Shown: positions 55,646-63,999 of the stretch, piece by piece
Layout of the letters: each line of letters begins with the position of its first letter
Numbering within the stretch: position 1 is the first letter of the stretch
From: Intestinibacter bartlettii
GTDB taxonomy: Bacteria > Bacillota > Clostridia > Peptostreptococcales > Peptostreptococcaceae
Assembly (NCBI RefSeq): GCF_000154445.1
Contig: NZ_DS499569.1
DNA: 64,000 bases
Strand: one strand, 5' to 3'
The notes under the pieces: generated by a model
Told to the model about the DNA's origin: nothing
The model's input: the letters and a program-made list of their open reading frames with translations, nothing else
Databases searched by the model: none
Program-made: the position numbers and the translations under genes

Positions 55646-56465
55646 ATAATCTTCTCCTTACTGGTATCTGGATTTCTGAGACCATCTCACTTTTACATGT
55701 TATTAAGCTCGGGTCTACTAATTGTATCTCAATTGAATCATCTATTATTTCATAATTATTTTCACTAATATACTTATCTAGTTTTTCATAATATTTTGGG
55801 GCATCTTTGTGATATCCATTATATCTAATAGATAAATACTTAGCCTTTGGAAATACCTTAATTAAATTCTTTTCATACTGACCTTCTTCAACAATTGCAA
55901 AAGCGCTATTATACTGAGTATAAACCTTTTTTTCTAAATTATGTTTAAATATTGATATTCCAACATCTCCATAAGTTAAAAATACCTTATACTCTGATAC
56001 CTGTGCCAATTTCCTAACTAGTAATTCCACACCTTTATATGATATATCTTCTTTATATTCAATCGCACATCTCTGCTCAAACTCTAATTCTCTTATTTGT
56101 TCTAAAAAATCAAGTTGTGTAGCATCTTGTATTTGAATTATTTTTTTATCTACTTTTTCTTTCATCTGTCTTAATTCACTTATTTTTTCATCTATGATAT
56201 GCTTTTGATATTCCAAAGAATCTACTATGCTGCTTAAATTTAATGTATTTAGATGATACTTAATTTTATTTAAAGTAAGACCTAACTCTTTTAGATATTG
56301 TATAGTTTCAAGACATTCAAACTGGTCTATTGAATAATATCTATATTTATTATGTTCATCAACATAACTAGGTTTAAATAAATCAATCTCATCATAATAT
56401 CTAAGCGTTTTTTTATTTATATTGAATAATTTTGATATTTCCCCAATTGTAAAAAACTCTTTCAT
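55638..56465 (-). CDS. MerR family regulator with effector-binding domain
   Basis: This is a 275-residue BmrR-type regulator. The winged helix TIGEISKLFNINKKTLRYYD (about 6-25) is followed by a dimerisation coiled coil (about 75-115). The C-terminal half (about 130-275) resembles a GyrI-like ligand-binding domain (GYHKDAPKYYEKLDKY region, and a conserved Glu/Asp-rich IIDDSIEIQLVDP). It sits between buk and ptb, translationally coupled to ptb. MerR proteins bind palindromes in over-long promoter spacers, and such palindromes occur in both promoters of this region (60142-60162 and 61639-61659), so it is the obvious local regulator. The effector is probably a pathway acid or acyl compound. Confidence 0.88.
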   Translation of the reverse strand: MKEFFTIGEISKLFNINKKTLRYYDEIDLFKPSYVDEHNKYRYYSIDQFECLETIQYLKELGLTLNKIKYHLNTLNLSSIVDSLEYQKHIIDEKISELRQMKEKVDKKIIQIQDATQLDFLEQIRELEFEQRCAIEYKEDISYKGVELLVRKLAQVSEYKVFLTYGDVGISIFKHNLEKKVYTQYNSAFAIVEEGQYEKNLIKVFPKAKYLSIRYNGYHKDAPKYYEKLDKYISENNYEIIDDSIEIQLVDPSLITCKSEMVSEIQIPVRRRLYD

Positions 56466-56492
56466 TTATTACACGCCCCTAAAATTTATAAA

Positions 56493-57563
56493 TTAATCTT
56501 CTTTGTAAATTCTAGCTTCTTCTTCTCCTTTTAAGACTCTAAGTCCTCCAAATGCAAGAGCTTCTAATTCATTTTCCCCAGGTAGTATTTCTACATGAGC
56601 AATAAATTTAACTCTGTTTTTTATGCTCTCTGTCATATATTTAGAATAAGCTATTCCTCCTGTTATAATTATAGCATCAACATCACCGTTTACAACAGTT
56701 GCCAATTCTCCTATTGATTTTGCAATTTGAAGTGCCATAGCATCGTATATTAATTTTGCATATTCGTCTCCATTTTTTATTTTTTCTTCAACTTCTCTAG
56801 CATCGAAAGTATTCATATATGAATATAATCCGCCTTCTCCTCTAACTTTTTTCTTCATTTCCTTGTGAGTGTATTTTCCGCTATAACAAGCATCTATAAC
56901 TCTTGTTACAGGAAGTCGTCCTGCACGGCTTGGTGAAAATGGACCATCTTCATCAGATACGAAATCCACCATACGACCTTTTTCATGCACGTTTAAACTA
57001 ATTCCTCCACCTAAATGTGCAACTATTAAATTTAAATCTTTATATTCTTTATTGTTCATTTTTGCATATTTTATAGCCATTGCTCTAGTATTTAAAGCAT
57101 GAGTCAAACAATGTCTATCCATCCCTTTAAGTCCTGAAGGACGAGCTATATCGATACATTCATCGACACAAACTGGGTCGTATATATATGAATTTACTCC
57201 AATTTCATTTGCTAGTGAATATGATATAACTGCACCTAAATTAGATGCGTGGTCTAAAGTTGGATTAGTTCTAAGTCTTTCTATCATAGCGTCATTTATC
57301 TTATATGCACCACTTTTTACTGGTGGAAGTCCTCCACATCTTCCGACTATTGTGTCCATAGTTTTTAAATCTATATTATTTTCATGTAGTACTTTTTGTA
57401 TCTGCTCTTTTCTCATTTCATATTGATCTAGTATATTGTTGAATTTCGAAATTTCATCTGCATTATGCTCTATTCCTTTTACTAGTATTGGATTTTCATC
57501 TTCATACACAGCAAATTTTGTGGATGTAGATCCTGGATTTATTACTAAAACTCTATAAGACAT
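56493..57563 (-). CDS. buk: Butyrate kinase
   Basis: Buk is an ASKHA-fold kinase that makes ATP from acyl-phosphate and ADP. It has 356 residues. The N-terminal phosphate-1 loop VINPGSTSTKFAVYEDE (about 6-22), VGRCGGLPPVKSGAY (about 73-87), the LIVAHLGGGISLNVHEKGR region (about 179-197) and the C-terminal adenosine motif IIITGGIAYSKYM (about 298-310) are clear. It is the third enzyme gene of the ior-buk-merR-ptb unit, 28 bp before merR. Substrate chain length is not predictable. Confidence 0.94.
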   Translation of the reverse strand: MSYRVLVINPGSTSTKFAVYEDENPILVKGIEHNADEISKFNNILDQYEMRKEQIQKVLHENNIDLKTMDTIVGRCGGLPPVKSGAYKINDAMIERLRTNPTLDHASNLGAVISYSLANEIGVNSYIYDPVCVDECIDIARPSGLKGMDRHCLTHALNTRAMAIKYAKMNNKEYKDLNLIVAHLGGGISLNVHEKGRMVDFVSDEDGPFSPSRAGRLPVTRVIDACYSGKYTHKEMKKKVRGEGGLYSYMNTFDAREVEEKIKNGDEYAKLIYDAMALQIAKSIGELATVVNGDVDAIIITGGIAYSKYMTESIKNRVKFIAHVEILPGENELEALAFGGLRVLKGEEEARIYKED

Positions 57564-57591
57564 ATAAATTCCTCCTAAATATTATAGAGAT

Positions 57592-57628
57592 AAAAAGCCA
57601 TTACAAGAATTACTCATAACAGCTCTTT
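57592..57628 (-). terminator. Weak intrinsic terminator/attenuator between iorB and buk
   Basis: On the minus strand AGCTGTTA and TAATGGCT pair over 8 bases with two G-U wobbles, followed by five T. It could reduce buk/ptb transcription relative to iorAB. A 122-bp gap at this point is the largest within the unit. Confidence 0.5.
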
Positions 57629-57685
57629 ATCATAACTAAATTTTTATTTAATATACAAACTTTAATATTTACTTACACAATCAAA

Positions 57686-58261
57686 TTAACTTACTAATTC
57701 CATACCTTCATGTAAAGCTCTTATATTTATATCAATAAATTTCTCTTTTACGTTATCTCTTATAATTTGTTCCCAATCTATATCTTCTAAATGCATACCT
57801 TTTATAACAGTTCCAAGTAAAATTATATTCATAACTTTTGCATTTCCAAGTTCAGTTGCTTTATCAGCTGCATTTATAACTTTTGCATTTAGTTCTTTTA
57901 GTTTTTTATCAACTTCTTCTACTTTGTATTCAGCTTTTCCTGTTATAGTTGCAACAGATTCCATTTTATAGTTGTTAGCTACTATTGTTCCACCTTCTTT
58001 AAGATATTTTAAATATCTAAGTGCTTCGACTTTTTCGAATGAAACTATCATATCTGCCCCGCCGATTTCTATAACTGGAGAATAAACTTGGTCTTTTGAA
58101 TATCTAACTTGAGATGAAACAGAGCCTCCTCTTTGACTCATTCCGTGTATTTCACTCATTTTCACATCATATCCTGCTTCCATTAAGCCTATTGTTAATA
58201 ATTTACTAGCCAAGATAGTACCTTGACCACCTACACCTACTAACATTATACTTTTGGTCAT
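57686..58261 (-). CDS. iorB: Indolepyruvate/2-oxoacid ferredoxin oxidoreductase, beta subunit
   Basis: This is the 191-residue gamma/beta-like subunit of archaeal- and clostridial-type IorAB. It has LVGVGGQGTILASKLLTIGL (about 7-26), MSEIHGMSQRGGSVSSQVR (about 35-53) and ADMIVSFEKVEALRYL (about 69-84). With IorA it oxidatively decarboxylates aryl- or other 2-oxoacids to acyl-CoA, reducing ferredoxin. It begins one base after the iorA stop codon. Confidence 0.93.
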   Translation of the reverse strand: MTKSIMLVGVGGQGTILASKLLTIGLMEAGYDVKMSEIHGMSQRGGSVSSQVRYSKDQVYSPVIEIGGADMIVSFEKVEALRYLKYLKEGGTIVANNYKMESVATITGKAEYKVEEVDKKLKELNAKVINAADKATELGNAKVMNIILLGTVIKGMHLEDIDWEQIIRDNVKEKFIDINIRALHEGMELVS

Positions 58262-58262
58262 T

Positions 58263-60047
58263 TTATTTTTCCTCCTTTACTATAGCGTTCTTTGGACAAA
58301 CTTGTAAGCAAACTTCACAACCTAAACATTGATTTCTATCTATTGAAGCCTTCTTAGCTTCTTTATCAACTGATATTGCTGGACATCCTGTTTTTGTACA
58401 TTTTTTACATCCAACACATTTTTCTTCATCTACAACACATTTTTCTGTAAATACTCTACCGAATTCATCTATATCTGCTTGCGAGAATCTCTTAAGAGCA
58501 CATGGCCATCTAGTTATAATAACTGATGCTTCATCTAAACCAATTGCCCAATCTAGAGCATCATTAACTTCGTCTAATTTATTTGGATTTATAACTCTTA
58601 CATTTTTAGCTCCTAAAGCTTTTACAACTTGTTCAATATTTATTGATGTTGTATCTTCACCTTGTAGCGTAAATCCTGAACCTGGATTTTCTTGGTGTCC
58701 TGTCATTCCTGTAATTCTGTTGTCTAATATTATTGAAATTGAATTACCTTTATTGTATATAACATCGATTAAACTATTTATTCCTGTATGGAAGAAAGTT
58801 GAATCTCCTAACACACCAACTACTCTCTTTTCATTTCCGTCAACCATATTAAGAACTTTTTGACATCCATGTGCTGAACTTAAACTTGCGCCCATACAGA
58901 CAACAAAGTCCATTGCATTATATGGTGGAGCAAATCCTAGTGTATAACATCCAATATCCCCTGCTACTACTATGTCTTTTCTCTTTCCTAATTCATAAAA
59001 TAATCCTCTATGTGGGCATCCTGCACAGAATGTAGGAGGTCTTGGTATAATTAATTCAGGTTCAACATCTTCATGTTTGAAATTGTCTTTGAATATGCTC
59101 TTTCTAATTACATCTGGTGTCATTTCTCCATATGCCGGAAGTACATCTTTTCCTATACAATCTACTCCTAATGATTTAACATGATCTTCTATAAATTTAT
59201 CGTTTTCCTCTACTATATAGATTGTTTCTACTTTTGTAGCAAACTCTTTTATTTTTTCATCTGGCATTGGATTTGTAAATCCTAATTTTAGATATGAAGC
59301 ATCTTTTCCAAACACTTCCTTTGCAAAGTTAAAGCACATTCCTGAAGATATAACCCCAACTTTTGCTCCTTCATTTATTTCCATGTAATTTAATTCTGTT
59401 TCATTAGAGAATTTGTATAATTTCTTTTCTCTTTCTTCAACATCTATTCTCAACAATCTAGCGTTTGCTGGAACTGTAACTCTTTTTACTACCTTTTCAT
59501 AAGGTTTTATACCTACTTCATTTCTTTCTTCACATTCAACAAGTCCTTTTGAATGGCAAAGTCTTGTAGTAAGTCTCATCATTACTAAAGTGTTGTATTT
59601 TTCACTTATTTCATAAGCCATTTTCATCATATCTTTTGCTTCTTGGCTTGTTGCCGGTTCTAATAGTGGTACTTTTGCTGATTTTGCGTAATTTCTATTG
59701 TCTTGTTCATTTTGAGATGAGTGCATTCCTGGTTCGTCTGCAGTTATTACCACAAATCCTCCATTTATACCAGTGTATGCAACTGTGAATAATGGGTCTG
59801 CTGCTACATTAAGTCCGACGTGTTTCATAGATGCTACGGTTCTAGCCCCTGCGAATGCGCCACCTGCTGCTGATTCTAAAGCAACCTTTTCATTTGGTGC
59901 CCATTCTGCTACGATATCATTTTTATATAAAGCTATATTTTCTAGTATTTCCGTACTTGGTGTTCCAGGATATGCAGATGCATATTTAACACCTGCTTCA
60001 TAAGCTCCACGAGCTATGGCTTCATTACCTGTCATTAATTGTTTCAT
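58263..60047 (-). CDS. iorA: Indolepyruvate/2-oxoacid ferredoxin oxidoreductase, alpha subunit
   Basis: This 594-residue TPP enzyme has an N-terminal pyrimidine-binding domain (YASAYPGTPSTEILENIA, about 21-38), a middle domain, then the TPP-binding domain with FCAGCPHRGLFYELGK (about 345-360), GDIGCYTLGFAPPYN (about 369-383) and GDSTFFHTGINSLIDV. A C-terminal double [4Fe-4S] ferredoxin domain has CVGCKKCTKTGCP and CLGCEVCLQVCP (about 545-590). It makes arylacetyl-CoA from arylpyruvates in known IorA enzymes, but broader specificity is possible. It is first in its operon, behind a promoter with a MerR-type palindrome. Confidence 0.95.
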   Translation of the reverse strand: MKQLMTGNEAIARGAYEAGVKYASAYPGTPSTEILENIALYKNDIVAEWAPNEKVALESAAGGAFAGARTVASMKHVGLNVAADPLFTVAYTGINGGFVVITADEPGMHSSQNEQDNRNYAKSAKVPLLEPATSQEAKDMMKMAYEISEKYNTLVMMRLTTRLCHSKGLVECEERNEVGIKPYEKVVKRVTVPANARLLRIDVEEREKKLYKFSNETELNYMEINEGAKVGVISSGMCFNFAKEVFGKDASYLKLGFTNPMPDEKIKEFATKVETIYIVEENDKFIEDHVKSLGVDCIGKDVLPAYGEMTPDVIRKSIFKDNFKHEDVEPELIIPRPPTFCAGCPHRGLFYELGKRKDIVVAGDIGCYTLGFAPPYNAMDFVVCMGASLSSAHGCQKVLNMVDGNEKRVVGVLGDSTFFHTGINSLIDVIYNKGNSISIILDNRITGMTGHQENPGSGFTLQGEDTTSINIEQVVKALGAKNVRVINPNKLDEVNDALDWAIGLDEASVIITRWPCALKRFSQADIDEFGRVFTEKCVVDEEKCVGCKKCTKTGCPAISVDKEAKKASIDRNQCLGCEVCLQVCPKNAIVKEEK

Positions 60048-60135
60048 AACTAAATCCCCCTTAAATCATATATTTTTAAATGTAGATATTTTAAAATAAT
60101 ATAATTAATCTAATTATGCTTCTCTTTAATAAAAG

Positions 60136-60165
60136 CATATAACATTCCAGTTATTGGAATGTCAA
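60136..60165 (-). promoter_or_regulatory. iorAB operon promoter with MerR-type operator
   Basis: On the minus strand TTGACA (60165-60160) is followed after 18 bp by TATATG (60141-60136). The spacer is filled by a perfect inverted repeat with half-sites ACATTCCA (60142-60149) and TGGAATGT (60155-60162) around a 5-bp centre, overlapping the -35. This geometry is typical of MerR-family operators. The same element occurs upstream of the aminotransferase gene. Confidence 0.8.
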
Positions 60166-60275
60166 CAGAGATTTAGTATTTTTTCTTATTATTTTATATA
60201 AATTTAATTATTTTCTTATATACAAAACTTTTTATATTGTAAATTTTTATTTAAAAATATATTTGCTCAGAAAAA

Positions 60276-60330
60276 AAAGATGCTATTATTTCGGAAATTT
60301 TATATAATTTCTCTCAATAATAACATCTTT
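60276..60330 (-). terminator. Terminator after the aminotransferase gene
   Basis: AAAGATGCTATTATT (60276-60290) pairs with AATAATAACATCTTT (60316-60330); the only irregular pair is G-U on the minus strand. An inner GAAATT/AATTTC stem and a T-rich tail are present. Confidence 0.8.
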
Positions 60331-60353
60331 GCATTTTTACATATTGTTTATTT

Positions 60354-61589
60354 TTAGATTCTATCTAATACTTCTTTTATTATAGCTGGAGCCTTTTTAC
60401 ATTTAGATTCTTCCACTGCACATACGGCAAATCTAAGTCCCATTTTTAGAGGTACTAGATAAAGATTTTCTTTTGCTAGTTCTTCACAAGCTTTCATCGG
60501 ATTATCACATGGTATACTTGTAAAAAAACCATCTCTATATGGTAAAATTTCAAGACCACATTCTTTAGCACCTTCAACAAATGCGTTTGCTCTTACTAAA
60601 AGCATGTCTTTATATGAATTCTTTTCTTTTTCATACTCTTCATATTTTTTATCATCTGCAACAATTTCAGATAACACAGCCATAGCACCTCTGTTGCAGT
60701 TTGACCAGTTTGCTCTGCATGAATGCATTAGAGAATAGTAAAATTCTTCTGCTATATCTTCATCAGATGATATCCCTATCGCAGCCCCCATTCTCATTCC
60801 ATAAGCTGTAAATCCTTTTGACATACTAAATGCCACTATTGTAAGTATATTGCTTGGTAGATTTCCAAATTTCTTAAAGAATTTTCTGCTAGCATCATCA
60901 TCTCTAACAAAATCTATATAAGCTACATCAACTAAAAATACTATTTTTTTATCTTTGTCTTTAGCTGCTTCTTTTGCCAAATCTAAAACTTTATCCCAAT
61001 CTTCATCGCTTAAACTATATCCAGTTGGGTTATTCCCTGGTGAATTTATTATAGTAAATATTCTTCCCTGTCTATTTAATATTTCTGTAAATTTTTCGCT
61101 ATATGAATCTATATTGAAATTACCAGATTCATCGAATAAAGCATAATTTTCTACTCCTCTTTTTGTTTCTTCTCCTATTATTCCATATGGAGACCAATAC
61201 CAGTCAGAAACTAAAACAACGTCATTTTCATTAGTATAGTTGTACATTGCTAATTTTATAGCCCCACTTCCACCTGGTGAAGCCACAACTCTAATATATC
61301 CCTCTGGATCATTCCCTTTAAAACAAACCTTTTTAACAGCTTCTTGATATGCTGGTTGACCACCAATTGATGCATATGCTGAAATTTCTTCATTTGGTAA
61401 GTTTTTAAGTTGATCATATACTGTCTTCATTGCAATTAATTTGCCATTATCGTCCATCAAAGCCCCAATAGTTGCATTAATAACTTTATCTTTCCCTAGT
61501 TCTTTTTCTGCTGCTTGCGCTCTTTCAGACAAGCTAAATATTATGTCATTTTCCTTTGGCCATTTTGCATGTTCTGCCACCATACTCAT
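60354..61589 (-). CDS. PLP aminotransferase (aromatic/branched amino-acid type)
   Basis: This is a 411-residue fold-type I aminotransferase. INATIGALMDDNGKL (about 37-51), SPGGSGAIKLAMYNY (about 105-119), INSPGNNPTGYS (about 181-192), VDVAYIDF and the PLP lysine FSMSKGFTAYGMRMGAAIG (about 250-268) are visible. The C-terminus has MGLRFAVCAVEESKC. The GALMDDNG stretch resembles clostridial tyrosine/aspartate-type aminotransferases. It is transcribed alone from a promoter carrying the same palindrome as iorA, so it likely supplies the 2-oxoacid used by IorAB. Confidence 0.87.
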   Translation of the reverse strand: MSMVAEHAKWPKENDIIFSLSERAQAAEKELGKDKVINATIGALMDDNGKLIAMKTVYDQLKNLPNEEISAYASIGGQPAYQEAVKKVCFKGNDPEGYIRVVASPGGSGAIKLAMYNYTNENDVVLVSDWYWSPYGIIGEETKRGVENYALFDESGNFNIDSYSEKFTEILNRQGRIFTIINSPGNNPTGYSLSDEDWDKVLDLAKEAAKDKDKKIVFLVDVAYIDFVRDDDASRKFFKKFGNLPSNILTIVAFSMSKGFTAYGMRMGAAIGISSDEDIAEEFYYSLMHSCRANWSNCNRGAMAVLSEIVADDKKYEEYEKEKNSYKDMLLVRANAFVEGAKECGLEILPYRDGFFTSIPCDNPMKACEELAKENLYLVPLKMGLRFAVCAVEESKCKKAPAIIKEVLDRI

Positions 61590-61633
61590 ATTAATCCCCC
61601 CTATTTTTATAATTTTAATATCTTACCTATATA

Positions 61634-61662
61634 ATAATAAGTTCCAGCTATGGGAATGTCAA
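61634..61662 (-). promoter_or_regulatory. Aminotransferase promoter with MerR-type operator
   Basis: On the minus strand TTGACA (61662-61657) and TATTAT (61639-61634) flank a 17-bp spacer. The spacer region aligns with the iorA operator: 17 of 21 positions are identical, with half-sites AAGTTCCA (61639-61646) and GGGAATGT (61652-61659), and the adjoining CAAC is also shared. Confidence 0.75.
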
Positions 61663-61783
61663 CCATTAATATTTTATATTTTATGAAAATTGGCAAAATT
61701 AAAACTTCCATTTATTGTTTATTTCTGTGCAAAACTTATATATAATTTACTTATAAGTAATTAATTTTTAAGGGGTGATAAAA

Positions 61784-61969
61784 ATGGGTGCAGGATGTTC
61801 AATGGAAAAAGGAATTCACGAAGATGTACTTTACAAACAAATAAAAGAAGTGAATTATTCTGATGCAGATTTATTAAAATTAATATCTGATAGAGAAAAA
61901 AAAGGTGTCGTTAATGACTTTGTTTATAAAGCTTATGTAAGACTTGCTAAGGAAAGAGGACTAAGATAA
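61784..61969 (+). CDS. Small hypothetical protein, unrecognised
   Basis: This is a 61-residue protein. A GTG at 61775 opens the frame, but AAGGGG lies 8 bases before ATG 61784, which is the better start. It begins MGAGCSMEKGIHEDVLYKQI, is otherwise helical and charged, and ends RLAKERGLR. No transmembrane helix is seen. Gly2 and a Cys at position 5 are notable but not a lipobox. It diverges from the aminotransferase gene and ends in a strong hairpin. Confidence 0.6.
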   Translation: MGAGCSMEKGIHEDVLYKQIKEVNYSDADLLKLISDREKKGVVNDFVYKAYVRLAKERGLR

Positions 61970-61981
61970 ATTTTTGAATGT

Positions 61982-62037
61982 AAAATGGATTCTATATAGT
62001 AGATACTAAAAAAGCATCTATCTCTAGAATCCATTTT
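61982..62037. terminator. Bidirectional terminator
   Basis: AAAATGGATTCTA (61982-61994) pairs perfectly with TAGAATCCATTTT (62025-62037). It separates the 61-residue gene from the convergent RHS-linked gene. Confidence 0.8.
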
Positions 62038-62083
62038 TATTTTTCAACAACATGTTCATAAATATGTTATTAATGATTTAGGT

Positions 62084-62635
62084 TTAATATAATAAATTTT
62101 CTTGTCTAATTTCTACATCTAACTTAATTTCTTTTTCATAATTTTCACCTTTTATTTTTACAATATTCTTATCAATACTATATAATTTATTGTTAATAAA
62201 AATTTGATTTGTTGGGTTCATATTTATAGAAGTTATATCGTCGACTGCCTGTTCTGAAATAATACTATTTGTATCTATATCAATAACTTGTTCATAAATA
62301 TTTTCAGCAGTCCTATAAGTACAAAAAACATGAAGTAATTTGTCTTTATCGACATAAAAATTATAAACTATTCCTTGCATTCCTATAGAACATATAAATT
62401 TACCATCTTTATCAAATACTTCTATCCACTTAAAATCATCTATACCAACATAAAAATTTTCATTGAAATCAACATAAAATCCCGAATTTCTATATATTGG
62501 TATTCTTCTATTTGTAACTAATTCAAAGTGCTTAACTTGTGTTTTTGAATCCCAATAAAATTCATATATCATTGGCATTACTATAATAATTATTATACAA
62601 AGTAAACATACAATTCTATAAAAAATTTTTTTCAT
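62084..62635 (-). CDS. Membrane-anchored protein downstream of an RHS tip; candidate immunity protein
   Basis: This is a 183-residue protein. AGGAG ten bases upstream favours ATG 62635 over more distal starts. One N-terminal hydrophobic helix (about 3-24) anchors it, and the rest is probably extracytoplasmic with beta-strand repeats (GFYVDFNENFYVGIDDFKWI, FDKDGKFICSIGMQGIVYNF) resembling part of a beta-propeller. It lies 13 bp after the RHS tip on the same strand, the usual place for the immunity gene of a polymorphic toxin. Immunity is inference from position only. A membrane location would suit a toxin acting at the envelope. Confidence 0.6.
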   Translation of the reverse strand: MKKIFYRIVCLLCIIIIIVMPMIYEFYWDSKTQVKHFELVTNRRIPIYRNSGFYVDFNENFYVGIDDFKWIEVFDKDGKFICSIGMQGIVYNFYVDKDKLLHVFCTYRTAENIYEQVIDIDTNSIISEQAVDDITSINMNPTNQIFINNKLYSIDKNIVKIKGENYEKEIKLDVEIRQENLLY

Positions 62636-62648
62636 ATATTCCATTCTC

Positions 62649-63881
62649 CTATTTTTTATATATATAAACTTTCTTATTACTATATATTTTCCCATACATT
62701 TTATTTGAATTTAATTCAATAAATTTTTTATTTTTATTTTTTAATGTTATTTTTGAACCCCTAAATGAATATTGTTTTTTAGTATTTTTAGGTCTTTTTA
62801 AAAAACTATCTATAGAAAATGGAAATTGTAAAGTTTCTGTTTTTGAATGTGTAACATATACATTAATCGGAGTCGAAAACCTTACTACACCACCTACATT
62901 GCCAGAAACAGAAGGCGTTATTCCCTTATTTTTGTTCTCAAGTCCAATACTTACACCTCCACTAACATTAACTACAGTTGTATTTATAGTCGCCCCAGCA
63001 TTAAAAGATTTTCCAGATAACGATTTTATAGTATTATTTGAAGGATATACATTTATTTGTACTGTTGCACCAAATGAAAATCCTCCAAACTCAAGGCCAT
63101 CCACACGAGTATATACAAGTCCAAAAGTTTTATTTGAACTTATTGCTATACCAACAAAATTCTCATATTTATATACTACAGATATTCCAACCGCAATTCC
63201 AATAGATGTTACCCAATGTCCAGTAGGATCTACGTAATTAATAGGATTATTAGTACAATAAGCATATAAATGTAAACTACTTGGATTATTCACTTCACCT
63301 CTATAAGTATCTTGTGTAATAAATCTAGCATCCTCTGGGTTATAATATCTTGCATTTAAATAATATAATGATGTACTTTCATCATATATCCCACCAGTAT
63401 AAGCTATTTCATTATAGAAATCTGTATCACCAATTTCTCTTGTTTCTCCAAAATCAGAATACTTATAACTTATTTTAGCATTTTTATTATTATCAACAAT
63501 ATTTGTTGTACTACCTTTTACATCTTTGTTGTAGACATAATATTCAAGTCCTGATATATTATATCTCATTGTAGAAATTGTATTTCCTTCAAGTCCTACA
63601 AAATTATGACTTGTTTTCTTTTCATCTTTATCTGTTGTGTATAAAACATTTCCATTTTGATAATAATAATTTATAGAATTATCTCCTTCAGTCTTTTGTA
63701 TTCTTTGACCATCGCCATTATATAAATTACTTTGTGTTGTCGTTTTATTATTTTCAGTTTGTGTATAAGTATCCATTCTATTATCAACATCATAAGTCAT
63801 TTCTTTGGTAATATTTTTAATACTATCTACTTCCTTGATATTGTTTCCATTTTCATCATAAGAGTAAGTTTTTTGCTTTTG
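62649..63881 (-). pseudogene. 5'-truncated RHS core fused to a C-terminal toxin tip (orphan RHS-CT cassette)
   Basis: From 63881 the frame encodes YD-repeat sequence (YSYDENGNN, YNGDGQRIQK) and the conserved RHS core end IYDESTSLYYLNARYYNPED, then YAYCTNNPINYVDPTGHW. After DPTGH (about 63213) comes a unique 187-residue tip with Gly-rich beta-like repeats (FGGFSFGATVQINVYPSNN, VNVSGGVSIGLENKNKG) and a Lys-rich end. The core is cut by a TAA at 63882-63884. ATG 63800 is the first Met but lacks a ribosome binding site. It is probably a silent, recombinable tip of a polymorphic toxin locus extending to the right. The tip family is unrecognised. Confidence 0.8.
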
Positions 63882-63897
63882 TTAACAATTAATAATA

Positions 63898-63999
63898 TTA
63901 TTTTTGACTTATACAACGAACAAACTCTTTTTTAATATTTAATACTATGTAAAAATTTTTTTTAGATTTAATTATCACTTTATAAAATGTACTCTGTCC
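63898..63999 (-). CDS. Possible 3' end of a gene running off the right edge
   Basis: On the minus strand a frame is open from the window edge to a TAA at 63900-63898, encoding about 33 residues rich in Lys, Ile, Val and Phe (GQSTFYKVIIKSKKNFYIVL at its start). It could be the tail of an upstream RHS tip or immunity gene, or chance in AT-rich DNA. Confidence 0.25.
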   Translation of the reverse strand, partial: GQSTFYKVIIKSKKNFYIVLNIKKEFVRCISQK

